A stretch of DNA of 64,000 nt from Lepturacanthus savala (taxonomy: Eukaryota > Chordata > Actinopteri > Scombriformes > Trichiuridae): the NCBI GenBank assembly GCA_030544235.1, contig CM060470.1, positions 24,854,098-24,918,097 on the forward strand. Direction: 5' to 3'. Below are positions 15,301 to 24,539 of the stretch, piece by piece (the first letter of the stretch is position 1; the number at the start of each line of letters is the position of its first letter). The notes beneath the pieces are model-generated. The model ran no database searches. It was not told the origin of the DNA and saw only the letters and a list, made by a program, of their open reading frames with translations. The position numbers were made by a program, and so were the translations under genes.

Positions 15301-18300
15301 GTCCTTATATCCACATTACTGATGGTTATTTATCAAAAATCTCATTGTGGAAATTAAGGATGTGATTCTCACGACTCGATTCCAGTTCTTAGGGCCATGA
15401 TTTGATTCTTCTGAAATGTTTGTTTTTTTTACCACCTGTAGTATAAATATGAATGGAGGATGGGGATGATTTGTGGTTCGGAAATCTGTTAGATTCTAGA
15501 GGGGATGCTGTGAAAGCTCAGAATATTGTGTAGTAAGGGTTAAAGGGTAAGGGTTAAAATGAAGGAACATAAAGATTTAACCATCAAGAAACGTCTTCAT
15601 AAAGCCGTCATTGTTGAACACTAGAAAAGGTGCTGGGCAGACGTTTGTTTTTGGTTCCTTCTGTATGTGTGAAGTCGTTTCTGTAACCTGTAGCCGGCCT
15701 TCACCTAAAAAAACTCAATCATGCTCAGAAACCCTCTTCTACTCAGCAGCAGGCATTTCCTGTGTAATTTGGGAGCTGACGGGGAATTACTGAGTAATAA
15801 GAAAATGAAAGGAGGAAAACTAGAAGACATTAGTGTTCTGCTGTACTAGTTCTATTATTTGCCTGTACCTATTTATTTCATGCTTTTAGGTCCAAACATC
15901 TGATACCACTTTTCACCACTTTTCGGATGATAAGAGGTTATGAGTGATACTTTCAGAATATCTTGCAGCCATTTCTTTGTTTTAACTAGTGCAGAGCCTG
16001 TTGGGAACAGATCAGTTGGCAGTGCTGCTCCCAGTGCTCATGAGTCCTGCGGTTTGACTTCACTCTTAATACTGCACTCCCTTGGGTTCTCAGCAAAACA
16101 ACCATCAAACATGAAGTCAGTTACATGAACCGTTGGTGAGATATGCAAAAAGCCAAAGATTCTGTATGTTAGAGGGAGATGACAACATGCACTCAAACTA
16201 GCATGGACTCAACAAGTCTGTGTAAAACCTGATGATCCATGATTTCTCAGCATGATTTGACAATGTTTCAAAGAGCCTCGTCTGCTGATTGGTGTCTTGT
16301 GTTCTTTATTTAGCTGCTTCTCTAGTCTGCCTGGATACAACGGATCTGGTTTCTGTAGCATGCTAGAGTTCTGTGCACTGCCCTCTTAGAAACCTTGACT
16401 AGCAATGATTTAATGAGGAAAAACAGCCTTTTATGCTGAAAGTAACAATTTGTTTTTTGACACTTTCACTTAGTTCTGTCATATGTTTCCCACTATCACA
16501 GTACTACTTGGTAAGTAATGATCTGCTGGAAACTTGAGGAACAGCCATATTTGTAGCAGGCATTGGGGCTCACTGTGAGACTTTCCAGAGTGCATATCTT
16601 GGAGTCTCATATGAGGATTTAACAAGCTAGCTAACCTATCGTAACCTAATGCTGTTTCAAATTCATCACACACCGGATCTACACACACAGGTTGAGTTTT
16701 TGTTTTATGTACAAAATACGACTCTGCAGCTTTTGGGCAGGATACCACTCCCTCTTCCAGTCTGGCACCAGTCACTTTACTGCACTTGTTTTCACCGAAA
16801 ATAGGACATGGACATTCTGACAGTAGTGAAGTTACAAAAGCTATAGCACATGAATATAAAACTCTATAAAATCTCTAATCTAAGTCCCCATCTACTCAAA
16901 TGTGTTTCTTCTTGTTCTGTCAATTGGATGTTTCAGCTTCATTTTGCAGAATCAGTTCCATTTTATAGAAGTATAAAAAAAAAAAATATTTGACAGACCA
17001 AATATAATCTTATTTACTCAGTATGATAAGAGAAAATGTTTGCCAATTGCATTTTGTTGTACATGGATGTCAGATTATGGTCTGAAAAATCTACCAAGAA
17101 GTCTGGTAATGTCTGGAATTTTAAAACTGAAAATGTGTAGCAACCCTCATAAATACTTCTTAATCTTGCTACTTCTGTTCCTGTTTCCTCAAACTTTCAG
17201 ATTTCCCCCCCAAGTTTATATGGAAAATATTAGATTATTAATGGTGCTCTCAGATTTTTTTTTTAAGTCAAATAATGTGATTGTGATTGATTAATTCATT
17301 AATATAGAGGACTTTCCTCCATGGTGTTCTGTTCTAACTGATGTGGATTCTCCTCTACAGGACCTCATGACGTTCACCACCAAGGCAGAAGAGGAGCGAC
17401 TGATGGCGTCCAGTAAACAGGTCCGACACACCTGTACCCTAACGACTGCTCAGCTGAGGGTTTCAAACATTTCTGGGCAGCAACTCCAAACCACAGCACA
17501 TTCAATACTGAGCAGGTTTAGTCTTTCTGGACACTGCAAACATAGAGGTTGATATCTGACAGTTCTGCTTTAGAAGCTGCATATTAAATTAGTCATTTGC
17601 AATCTGCAGGCAGGACTGATGCCTGCATTCGGTTGTTACTTCATGTTTTCTTCTAAACTGAAAACAGGCTGATCCTGCTCATGCTTGGCTAAAGTTACAG
17701 GAAGTATGGAGCCACGGCTCTCTGTTGTCTGTCCTATTGAATTAAATCATCACTGTTGAGGATTTATAGTTCTCTTAAAACTGTTTTTATTCTGTCATTG
17801 TAAGATATGACCATATTTTAATTTCTATTTATATGCTACCTTTGGGCCTCGTAATTCATTTTTTTTTTTAAAGTATCTTAAATCTTTAATGTAGATGAAA
17901 ACTGTACATGTCTGACAAATGTAAAATATCCTTAAGAAGCTAAATGTCTCCAAACAAAGGAGTTTGTGTTTCACATTAAGAAATTTGTGCAATCATTTAT
18001 TCTTGTTTTTTCTTAGTTAAGAAACATCTCAAAGATCAAACATATTTTATCTTTAAAAAAATGCTTTTTTGGGACTCAATTATTGTGACCCATTGTGCTC
18101 CTGTCTCAGCCAAGGATCTGTAGCTCATCTGCAGATGGTTAAAAAGCTGCTGCCTGTCTTTTAACAAAGAAATGGTGCAGGAAGAACATTACTCCAGTGT
18201 TAGATATACAAATTCAATATAAGATTTTGGGTAAACTCATCTGGCTTTATATGGCGGAGCTCCTGAGCTGGACTTTATTTGTTTTTAAATGTGCTGTATA

Positions 18301-19309
18301 ATTAAATCTTTACTTGGACACATTTCCAATTTTTCCCCCAACGTTGATTGTGAATTTTACTTTTCCCCTTCAAGCTTGTGATAGATGACAGTGTTGCCAG
18401 GACACCGTTCTCCCTGTTGCTGGGGAAACACTCACAACAAGAGGACAACCAAGACGCCCTGTCTCCTGAGAGAACACCTCTCCCACAGGGCTCTGTGGCC
18501 ATCAAGGAGGTTAGATCCTTCACGCATTATATCCACTTTTGTTGTGTATTAGTAGTTTCACTGACCTTTAAGTAAATTATGAAAACACATATTTTTGTCG
18601 ATTTAGATTTTTGCTGTCATTTTGTAGTTCTCTAAATTTCCTTGTGTCCCTCACAGCTTCTGCAGACCCCGGCACACGTCCTGCCATCCACCTCTTTCCT
18701 CTGCTCCATCTTCGTAAAGTCTCTGCTGATTTCTGTCACAGACAACAGGTCAGTTTACCTCTAAAGATTTACAAATTTAACACATGATGTAAAAGACTAT
18801 TGAGAGTGTATAATATGCACAGCCACAGTGGGTATTTGTTCCCCTTTTCATGTATTTTTGCTTGGCGGGGGGGCTGGCAGTTTATTATTGACACATGACT
18901 GAGGGTCTGATAGTGGCAGCGTGAGTTGACAAAACACAGCTGGAGTTCAGGCTTTCACATGACTCAGCAACTTGAGATCCAGAATAAATCGGTACACATG
19001 GGAAAATGGGGAGTTCCTCCTTTATCTCTGAAAATATGCCAAGTCACGTTACTATTTTTTTTCCCCAATTTGTGCTCTCATGGCCTCAGGGAAGAAAAAC
19101 AACATGCAGAGGAGGAAATGGAAAGTGAGAAAGAGGAAGAGGATTCAGAGGAGGAAATGGAATCCAGCACCTCGAGACCGGAGCAGCCGTCCACGAGTGG
19201 CCAGGCAGCCGAGTCTGCAGCCCCCCCTCTGACAAGAGCTCAGATCAGAGAGCTGAGGAGGGTGAAGAAACTTGACCACAGCTGGTTCAGCAGCCTCCTG
19301 GACTGCTAA
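367..19309 (+). CDS. wdr75: WD repeat-containing protein 75, 5'-partial
   Basis: WDR75 is the vertebrate counterpart of yeast Utp17/Nan1, a nucleolar WD-repeat subunit of the t-UTP (UTP-A) part of the SSU processome, needed for pre-rRNA transcription and 18S processing. Sixteen exons are visible: 367-437, 654-770, 1438-1526, 2085-2243, 2545-2604, 3697-3812, 4071-4246, 4997-5154, 6483-6663, 9020-9114, 9248-9343, 11080-11249, 17361-17420, 18375-18509, 18657-18748, 19090-19309. All have AG/GT borders and phases that close, giving 664 residues to a TAA; the human protein is about 830, so roughly 165 N-terminal residues are outside. Family landmarks are VYFFKK, FTCVACHP, GHEDGKIRLW, LPRLGAAITHIAVSPDG, ALVLNGKPGHLQFYSLQ, CDFVGAYH, LCFGRLSCSKYLLG, FVFKPSEPRPL and LLGKHSQQ. 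The last exon is an acidic Glu-rich tail followed by a basic C-terminus, as in the family. Identity rests on remembered family sequence. Confidence 0.93.
7040..7400. repeat. Degenerate fish MITE-like repeat in wdr75 intron
   Basis: The stretch contains motifs typical of an abundant teleost non-autonomous repeat (agattgataccag, gtagcttagcacaaa, tggctatcctgattctgtcc, and gttggctacagcttcatatttac in opposite sense near 7341). A related head (ttaaaggaatagtttgac) lies at about 5823. Boundaries and family are uncertain; assignment is from memory of fish repeats. Confidence 0.4.
8421..8530 (+). repeat. Dispersed repeat copy A (matches 15704-15848)
   Basis: About 110 bp matching a second copy in the 17 kb-side intron of the same gene. 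Shared blocks include a poly-A/caatcat start, tttcctgtgtaattt, ggagctgac, gaaaggag-aaaa and gaagat-tta-g-gt-ctgctgt. No coding potential is seen. An old interspersed repeat of unknown family, or an old intragenic duplication. Confidence 0.55.
9765..10925 (-). mobile_element. Tc1/mariner-like transposon, nearly intact
   Basis: A DNA transposon in an intron of wdr75. The ends are inverted repeats that share cggccactttattaggtaca and are bordered by TA (tata on both sides), the hallmark TA target-site duplication of the Tc1/mariner superfamily. Total length is about 1.16 kb. It carries one transposase reading frame on the minus strand (see separate entry). The left terminal sequence is cactcagc and the right, read inward, cgctcacc, so the termini have drifted a little. 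Confidence 0.9.
9797..10777 (-). pseudogene. Tc1-like DDE transposase, one premature stop
   Basis: Transposase of the Tc1/mariner element. The open frame from ATG at 10777 runs 310 residues to a TGA at 9845-9847. Beyond that the same frame continues RIEAVLKAKGGPTHY to a TAG at 9797-9799, so the TGA looks like a decayed CGA arginine codon. N-terminal helix-turn-helix DNA-binding region (residues about 1-110, with ISETADLLGFSRTTISRVYR), then a DD34E catalytic core: first Asp in AWSDESRF, second in FQQDNAPCH, Glu in PDLNPIEHLWD. The segment between RQHES and NIFSWHS appears to lack about two dozen residues that family members have, so even the catalytic core is probably damaged. Recently active lineage, but this copy is unlikely to be functional. 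Confidence 0.88.
11275..12733. mobile_element. TTAA-flanked DNA transposon (1459 bp)
   Basis: An element lying only about 20 bp past a wdr75 splice donor. Both ends are flanked by TTAA (11271-11274 and 12734-12737) and begin with near-identical inverted termini: aggtggagtgggagatctt on the left and aggtggggtgggtgattctt on the right read inward. TTAA duplication is typical of piggyBac-type insertion. The interior is GC- and CpG-richer than its surroundings (for example 12400-12520) and carries one small open exon on the minus strand (12186-12386). No full transposase is seen, so it is a non-autonomous or internally deleted element; superfamily is inferred from the TTAA only. Confidence 0.72.
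12186..12386 (-). CDS. Open first-exon-like ORF inside the TTAA element (66 aa)
   Basis: Starts at ATG 12384-12386 and reads 66 residues (MAEKTSTGSKTKGKTVLEKA at the start) to a TAA. The region KATAMRKLTEERNRTRV followed by FQRWRQLKSEKGLQTDA and KVAEFFLD resembles the N-terminus of proteins predicted from fish DNA transposons; I recall the pattern but cannot name the family. Right at the end the sequence reads GGATAT/GTAAGA, a good splice donor, so the stop may be intronic and this may be exon 1 of a longer transposon gene whose other exons are missing here. It lies antisense to wdr75. Probably transposon-derived rather than a host gene. Confidence 0.45.
   Translation of the reverse strand: MAEKTSTGSKTKGKTVLEKATAMRKLTEERNRTRVVIGTAFQRWRQLKSEKGLQTDAKVAEFFLDM
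12900..14910. other. wdr75 intron with low-complexity DNA
   Basis: No exon seen. The part 13740-13960 is T/G-rich and internally repetitive, with units built on gcatcatttctg, tgcagtgttttt and cattgtgttttatgtg, and 14020-14050 is an (A)AATA-type simple repeat. Apparent reading frames here are by-products of the T-rich repeat. Confidence 0.5.
14916..15158 (+). mobile_element. Tc1-like element 3' fragment (copy 1)
   Basis: Non-coding 3' portion of a Tc1-like element, recognisable by gccagaagttggtcgagtcc, cagaaaccatggttatacaa, gtgattcatagaaatgttaaa and an end reading attgaacacaactgta. It matches the better preserved fragment at 22095-22578. The transposase portion is absent from this copy. Confidence 0.6.
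15704..15848 (+). repeat. Dispersed repeat copy B (matches 8421-8530)
   Basis: Second copy of the roughly 110-140 bp repeat described at 8421. Sharing of the core (tttcctgtgtaattt-gggagctgac and gaaaggagg-aaaac-agaaga) is clear by eye, with several small insertions and deletions between the copies. Confidence 0.55.
15860..17340. other. wdr75 intron, nothing recognised
   Basis: About 1.5 kb of intron between the dispersed repeat and the 60-bp exon at 17361. I found no exon, RNA gene or recognisable repeat. Confidence 0.4.
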
Positions 19310-19583
19310 CTATGAACTTTTCCAAAAAAGGACACGTGCAGATATACAGTGTTTATAGGAAGTGTTACCATCATGTTTTTTTGAAATCTTCCACATTTTA
19401 CAACATTTTGTTTCCTTTGACTTTTGGATTGAAAACAGAAAATATTACTGTGCACATGTATTATCAGAACATATCTGATAGCAAAATAATTTGTTTATTA
19501 CATTTTTTTTCCTCAAAGTGCTCGGTTGAAGGAAGTATGTCAGCAACAATCCTGTTTCAGGGTTGTCTTCTTACAAATTTTCT

Positions 19584-19589
19584 AATAAA
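19584..19589 (+). terminator. Candidate wdr75 polyadenylation signal
   Basis: AATAAA, 275 bp after the wdr75 TAA stop and the first canonical hexamer on this strand after the stop. Cleavage would be expected 10-30 bp downstream. Assigned by position only. Confidence 0.45.
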
Positions 19590-19599
19590 TCACAGTTGG

Positions 19600-21375
19600 A
19601 GACAGTTTCTCTGTCCTCAATGCTGCCAAAACAAGTTCAGCTGCGTCTGACTCTACCTACTCACATCTGTTAGGGTCTGTCAATAACTTGAATAACCTGT
19701 TTTAGGAATTTGCTGCCTATGCAGATGAAAACATGAAAACAGCAAGTTCTTAATTTCACATTTTGAACCATATTGGGACATTTCAGCTTCTAAAATGTGA
19801 TGATTTAATCCATTTCTTTTCATACAGGATTGAGTATCATTGCTCTTTGGGTAGTTGGTCAGTTTGAATATTATACAGCCATTAGACAATTAAACAATAA
19901 CATAATTAATAATAATAAATTAATAATAATTAATCATTAATGGAATTAATCGTCAGTTGTGCCAGAAGTTAAAGTGTCTACCAGACCAAATTGTTGCATT
20001 TGTATTGTACTAAGCTCAGAATGAGGATATTTTTAAGAAAAGGTCATAAAATATTTTTATTTCCAAATGTTATATAATTGGAAGTAAAAAAAAAAAAAGT
20101 CAAAAATTCAAATACATTTACAGCAATTCAATATTTTAAAAAGGGTGGATTAACAGTTTTATAGATGGTATTCACACATTTTTCTACGATTTAATAAAAA
20201 CGCTTCTTTAAACAATCTTCCTTGTTGATTAATTTTTCACCTTTTTGTACATTGTGTCTTCTAGAGTCAAAACTTGCTACATTTTTCCATAGTCGCTATT
20301 GGATAAATCCATATACTAATGTATGTAAGACTGAAGTTAAAGTATGTAATGGACCTTCTCATTGTTGTATAAGCAGACCAACTTTGACCCATATTCACAG
20401 CTTCTGCTCGCTTTCTTGGAAATCTTCAGTGATAAACTTTGCTTATATGATAATCAGGACTTTGAAAGTTCTCATTATTGGTGCTGTAAAGTCGAACAGG
20501 ATTCAGCCGACTCTTGAGCCTTGAATGAGTAAGCATTCTCAGAAGGAGAAGGTCATGTTTTGTTCCCTGGTTGGACAGAACTGTGGCTGCTCTTTCATCT
20601 CAGCATTTTTCAGTTCCGTTCTCGATCAGGTGCTGTAGACTCGACTTCTCACTACCAGAAGATATTTCATGTCCTGTGATTTTGACAGATTTTTTTTCTC
20701 AAGAATTTTTTTAAAGCTTTCATACACTTTCACTGCTGAGTGATCAGTGCCAATCTATATATCCTTATCAAGCCCTGAGCAGTTTATCTTTTACTTTCAC
20801 TGACCTTTTATCAGCTTTGATTGTGAAGTAGCTCCAGTTTAATATGAGCCCTAAACATTCTGTGAAATATGCCATGAAAAGTAAAAATGTTTAATGTGGA
20901 GCGGCAGCAACAAACAAACTCTCTTTCATCCATTTAGTCAAAGCCATTTACCCTCGTTTGCTTTCTTGATGTAAAAATGGAGAAAGGCTACTTGGATGAC
21001 TGTTATGTTGATATTCTTTATAACTCATCCAGAAAATCGATTGAATGGAAGTGTTTCCTAAATTTCCTCTATCCCTTCAGTATAACCTCTCAAACTTAGC
21101 AAGGTTAACCTGTTTGGCCCAAAACAGCTTAATAAGGTGCTAAATGTATAATATACTTCTGAAGTTGGTTACACCAACTCTTCCTAACTTTGTGTATTTA
21201 TAACAAGTGTTTAGTAAGTGGATATTTACTGTAAACACCACTAAGATACTTCTTATTATATTTAAAGAATTATTACTGAATATTTGGATTTTATTAATCG
21301 CAGTGTTCTGATCTGCAGGATTATACTCTAGTAGGAATTCACAGAGCATGCAAACCAATGTACTTCTGTCTTCTT
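19600..21375. other. Intergenic, wdr75 to slc40a1, first part
   Basis: AT-rich DNA between the convergent genes wdr75 and slc40a1. Short A/T runs (for example 19895-19950 and 20087-20099) are present; I see no gene or clear element. Confidence 0.4.
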
Positions 21376-21379
21376 GGCA

Positions 21380-22090
21380 GAAAGAAAATAGCAGTGTCTG
21401 GGTTTTTTCTTAACAAACTCAAATGTTTAAAAATTAAATTCAAATTAAATCTTCAGGATTTAGTATTTCTATCAATTGCTCAAGTAATATTTAGTTGTAT
21501 AACCACAGATTTTAAGAACTGCTTCTCATTTGTCGCATTGTGTCAACCAACTTCTGGCTGCTATGAACAGGTAGTTCAGCCTCACAGTTTCTCTGAATTT
21601 CTTGGTTTTGTCTCAGAAACAGAATTTCTGATGTCACCCACAAGTTTTTACTGAGATTTATAATGGGACAGCACTTTTGACATCACCCCATACATTTTCA
21701 ATGGGATTAAGGTCCAGGAATTGGTCTGGACACTCCAGAACTTAAATTTTGTTGGTCTGGAACCAAGATGCTGCTGGTTTACTGATGTGTTTGGGGTCGT
21801 TGTCTCATATTTCAAGGGCATTTCCTCTTTGGCATAAGGCAACATGACCTCTTCAAGTATTTTGATATAGGCAAACTGATCCATGATGCCTTGTATGTGA
21901 TAAATAAACTTGATGTACATATTTAGAGAAACATGCCCATATCCTGATGCTTGCACCACCATGCTTCTGTTTTAAATTCAGTGTTTGGTGGTCGTCAACA
22001 GACAAACTGTCTGTGTTCCTTGGACCCGAAAAGAACAATCTTTCTTTCATCAGTCCACAACATGTTTCTTGAAGAGGTTATATTGCCTTC
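21380..22090 (-). pseudogene. Degenerate Tc1-like transposase (copy 2)
   Basis: A broken transposase on the minus strand. Recognisable pieces, from 22090 downwards: RRQYNLFKKHVVD, then a frame shift, FSGPRNTDSLSVDDHQTLNL, KQKHGGASI-IWACFS, then EGIMDQ-like GIMDQFAYIKILEEVMLPYA, and finally FLDLNPIENVWGDVK near 21680-21720. Stops and frameshifts separate the blocks. The sequence from 21670 down to about 21380 is the non-coding 3' part (gccagaagttggttgaca on the minus strand). It meets a plus-strand copy of the same family at about 22090, head to head. Confidence 0.75.
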
Positions 22091-22094
22091 TATT

Positions 22095-22578
22095 GAACCT
22101 GGACCTTAATCCCATTGAGAACATGTGATGTGAAGTCAAAACTCCTGTTTCTGAAACAAAAACAAGAAATGCAGAGGAAATGTGAAGCTGAAATACCTGT
22201 TCATATGTGTCATACGTGTTCATATATTGACTCCATGCGACAGATGTGAAGCATGGAGTCAGCTCAGAAACCGTGGTCATAGAACTTAATATTCCTTTAG
22301 TGATTCATAGTAATGCTAAATCTTAAAGATTCTTCAGTTCATACAGTAAATATTTAAGTTTGTAAAAAAAAATGCAGACACTTAATTTTCTGTAAAGTAA
22401 TTAAAGATACATTTTTCTTTACATTTTGATTTAGGATATAAAATGCAGTGTTCCCAATGCATCAAAATTAATTAAAAAAATTATTATACTTTAAAAAAAA
22501 TAAGAAAAAAAATTATTATAAGGATATTGGCTTCACTCATGTTTATAACACATTGCTATTATATTGAACACTACTGTA
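22095..22578 (+). mobile_element. Tc1-like element 3' fragment (copy 3)
   Basis: Plus-strand 3' half of the same Tc1-like family, beginning within the transposase motif DLNPIEN (22102-22122) and running through a decayed C-terminus and non-coding tail to the end sequence attgaacactactgta. It abuts the minus-strand fragment 21380-22090. Its tail matches 14916-15158. Confidence 0.7.
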
Positions 22579-22589
22579 AGGAGTAATAA

Positions 22590-24520
22590 GGAGGTGGGGG
22601 ATTGACTATAGACTATTGACTATTGATTTTATATTCTTGTCCTTAAGACATTTGAAATCAGATACGTTTACAGTACTTTTACTTAAATAGGCGACTTTCT
22701 ACTTTTACTGGAATCTTTTTTTAAATTCATTTCTACAGTTTTATCCAGGTATAACTTTTACGTTCTTTTACCATCCGTGCTAGACTTAACTGAGATATTT
22801 CTCAAGTTTTAGTAGTGTAACTGTCTTATTGAATCCATAGTTTGACAATAGCTGGTTGTTACTATGAAGTTAGGAGGTTTATGAATCAGTGGTGTGTCTT
22901 AACTGACACTAAAATTGAGCAATATCTGAGCTTAACTGACTTTATCTATCAATATCTGAACTTCTAACTGACTTTTTCTATCAGTCGTATCAGTTAAATA
23001 TTCCATAGGTTACTGCTGAAAATCCCAGTTGAGGGATTTTCTTGGAAACTTTGTATGCATCAAAATAAATGAACCCAAGGACGTGAAGGGAGATGCTGAA
23101 TGGTTAAACCATAGGGATAAATATGCAGAAGTATTTTTGAGAAAATCTCACATTGTTCACATGACGAGATATTTATCTACGCTGCACACGTGCTTATCTT
23201 GAGTTCCAGTTCCTGTATGTAGCATGGATCTATAATTTCTGTAGACATTGAACTGTTTTTGTGGCCTCTACTCTGTCAAGTAGGAGGAGGAACGTGAGTC
23301 GAGCTGTTTTTTTGTTTTTTTTTAAACAGATGCTGCTTTTCATTTTGAAGTGTTTTATGACTAATCCTGCTGTCAGGAAAAAACAACACCCAAAGTGCAC
23401 AGCACAGACACCATCTTTTTATCTCTAAGAAAAAGTCATGTTGGCATGTCAATGGTCAATACAATCAAGACTGAATATGCAAAAAAAAGAAGTGAAAAGT
23501 GTATTTCAATACATAACAGGAAGCAAGATAGATCTCTGTGTTGTTGATGAGATAAGTTCACATTTCTTTAATTGTATGTTAAGAATACTAATACCTCATA
23601 AAGAGATCCATTATTAAAGCAATTTCTTTGTTAGTGATGAAAGACAAAATTCATAGTTCTGAAGGTAAAAATAGAGATCAGGAGTCTCAGATAAATCTCA
23701 CTTGTTTTCCAAAAGTTCTGCGTTTTTACGATATTTTTTTTCTTTTTGTGTTGTTACTTCTTCAAAGCAAAACTTAACAGTGCCCAGATGTTTCCTTCTT
23801 TGTTAACAACATGAAACACCCAACCTCATCTTCAGGCTAAATCTACTAGTTTATGTGGCCTTGGATTTATTTTTATGACTATCCAAAATGGAATTCATCT
23901 TTTTTTCAGGGTGCACAGTTAAAAAAAAGGCCTTGAAATAATATTAAAGTTTAACAAGCAACACGTTCTTAATGCAAGTCAAAATAATGTAATTTTCACA
24001 CTGACTTGTAATCCTGACAGAAAAGCCGAGACAAAACATAAAAAAAGAGAAAAAAGAAAGGAAGTTGTCTCTCTGATTAGCAGTGCATTGGTATTTGGTG
24101 TTATGTAAACCTCTTAAAGTGGTACTAACTTCTTTCTTTTCTGATAATTGTTAAATGAAGCTCATATCATTGAATGTAATATAGACATTTAATCATTAAA
24201 ATGCAAAAAGAAAATTGCCATCAGCTGAGTTCTAGTGGACAGAGTTTCAGCGGGAGCCTTTGTGTCGCTTGTGTCGTGCAAAACCAGGTCACTCTTTGTC
24301 TTTTCAGCAGGCATGCGAGTCCAGATCATCCAGCTCAGCTTAAAGTCACTCAGTTTAACACTGGCTGCCTGAAAAAGGGGATTCTGGGGAGGAAATTAGC
24401 AGCTAACTTGGCTGTGGTATGTGACCTCACACAGCAGCAGCCAGGCCTGAGACTGAGGCCAAGAATCTAAGAAACATAATACACTACAGACACACACACA
24501 CCGAACAGGCCGTATCATTC
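22590..24520. other. Intergenic, wdr75 to slc40a1, second part
   Basis: No gene seen. The section 22640-22770 contains the tacttttactt / tctacttttactgg pattern of a widespread fish repeat also seen at 34672-35328. The rest is AT-rich, with short poly-A and poly-T runs. Confidence 0.4.
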
Positions 24521-24531
24521 TGAAGGTTTTC

Positions 24532-24537
24532 TTTATT
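24532..24537 (-). terminator. Candidate distal polyadenylation signal for slc40a1
   Basis: AATAAA on the minus strand (tttatt as written), about 3.3 kb after the slc40a1 stop. If used, slc40a1 has a long 3' UTR covering 24.5-27.8 kb. That interval lacks recognisable transposons, unlike its neighbours, which is compatible with a long UTR but is not proof. Nearer signals could be used instead. Confidence 0.3.
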
Positions 24538-24539
24538 TA

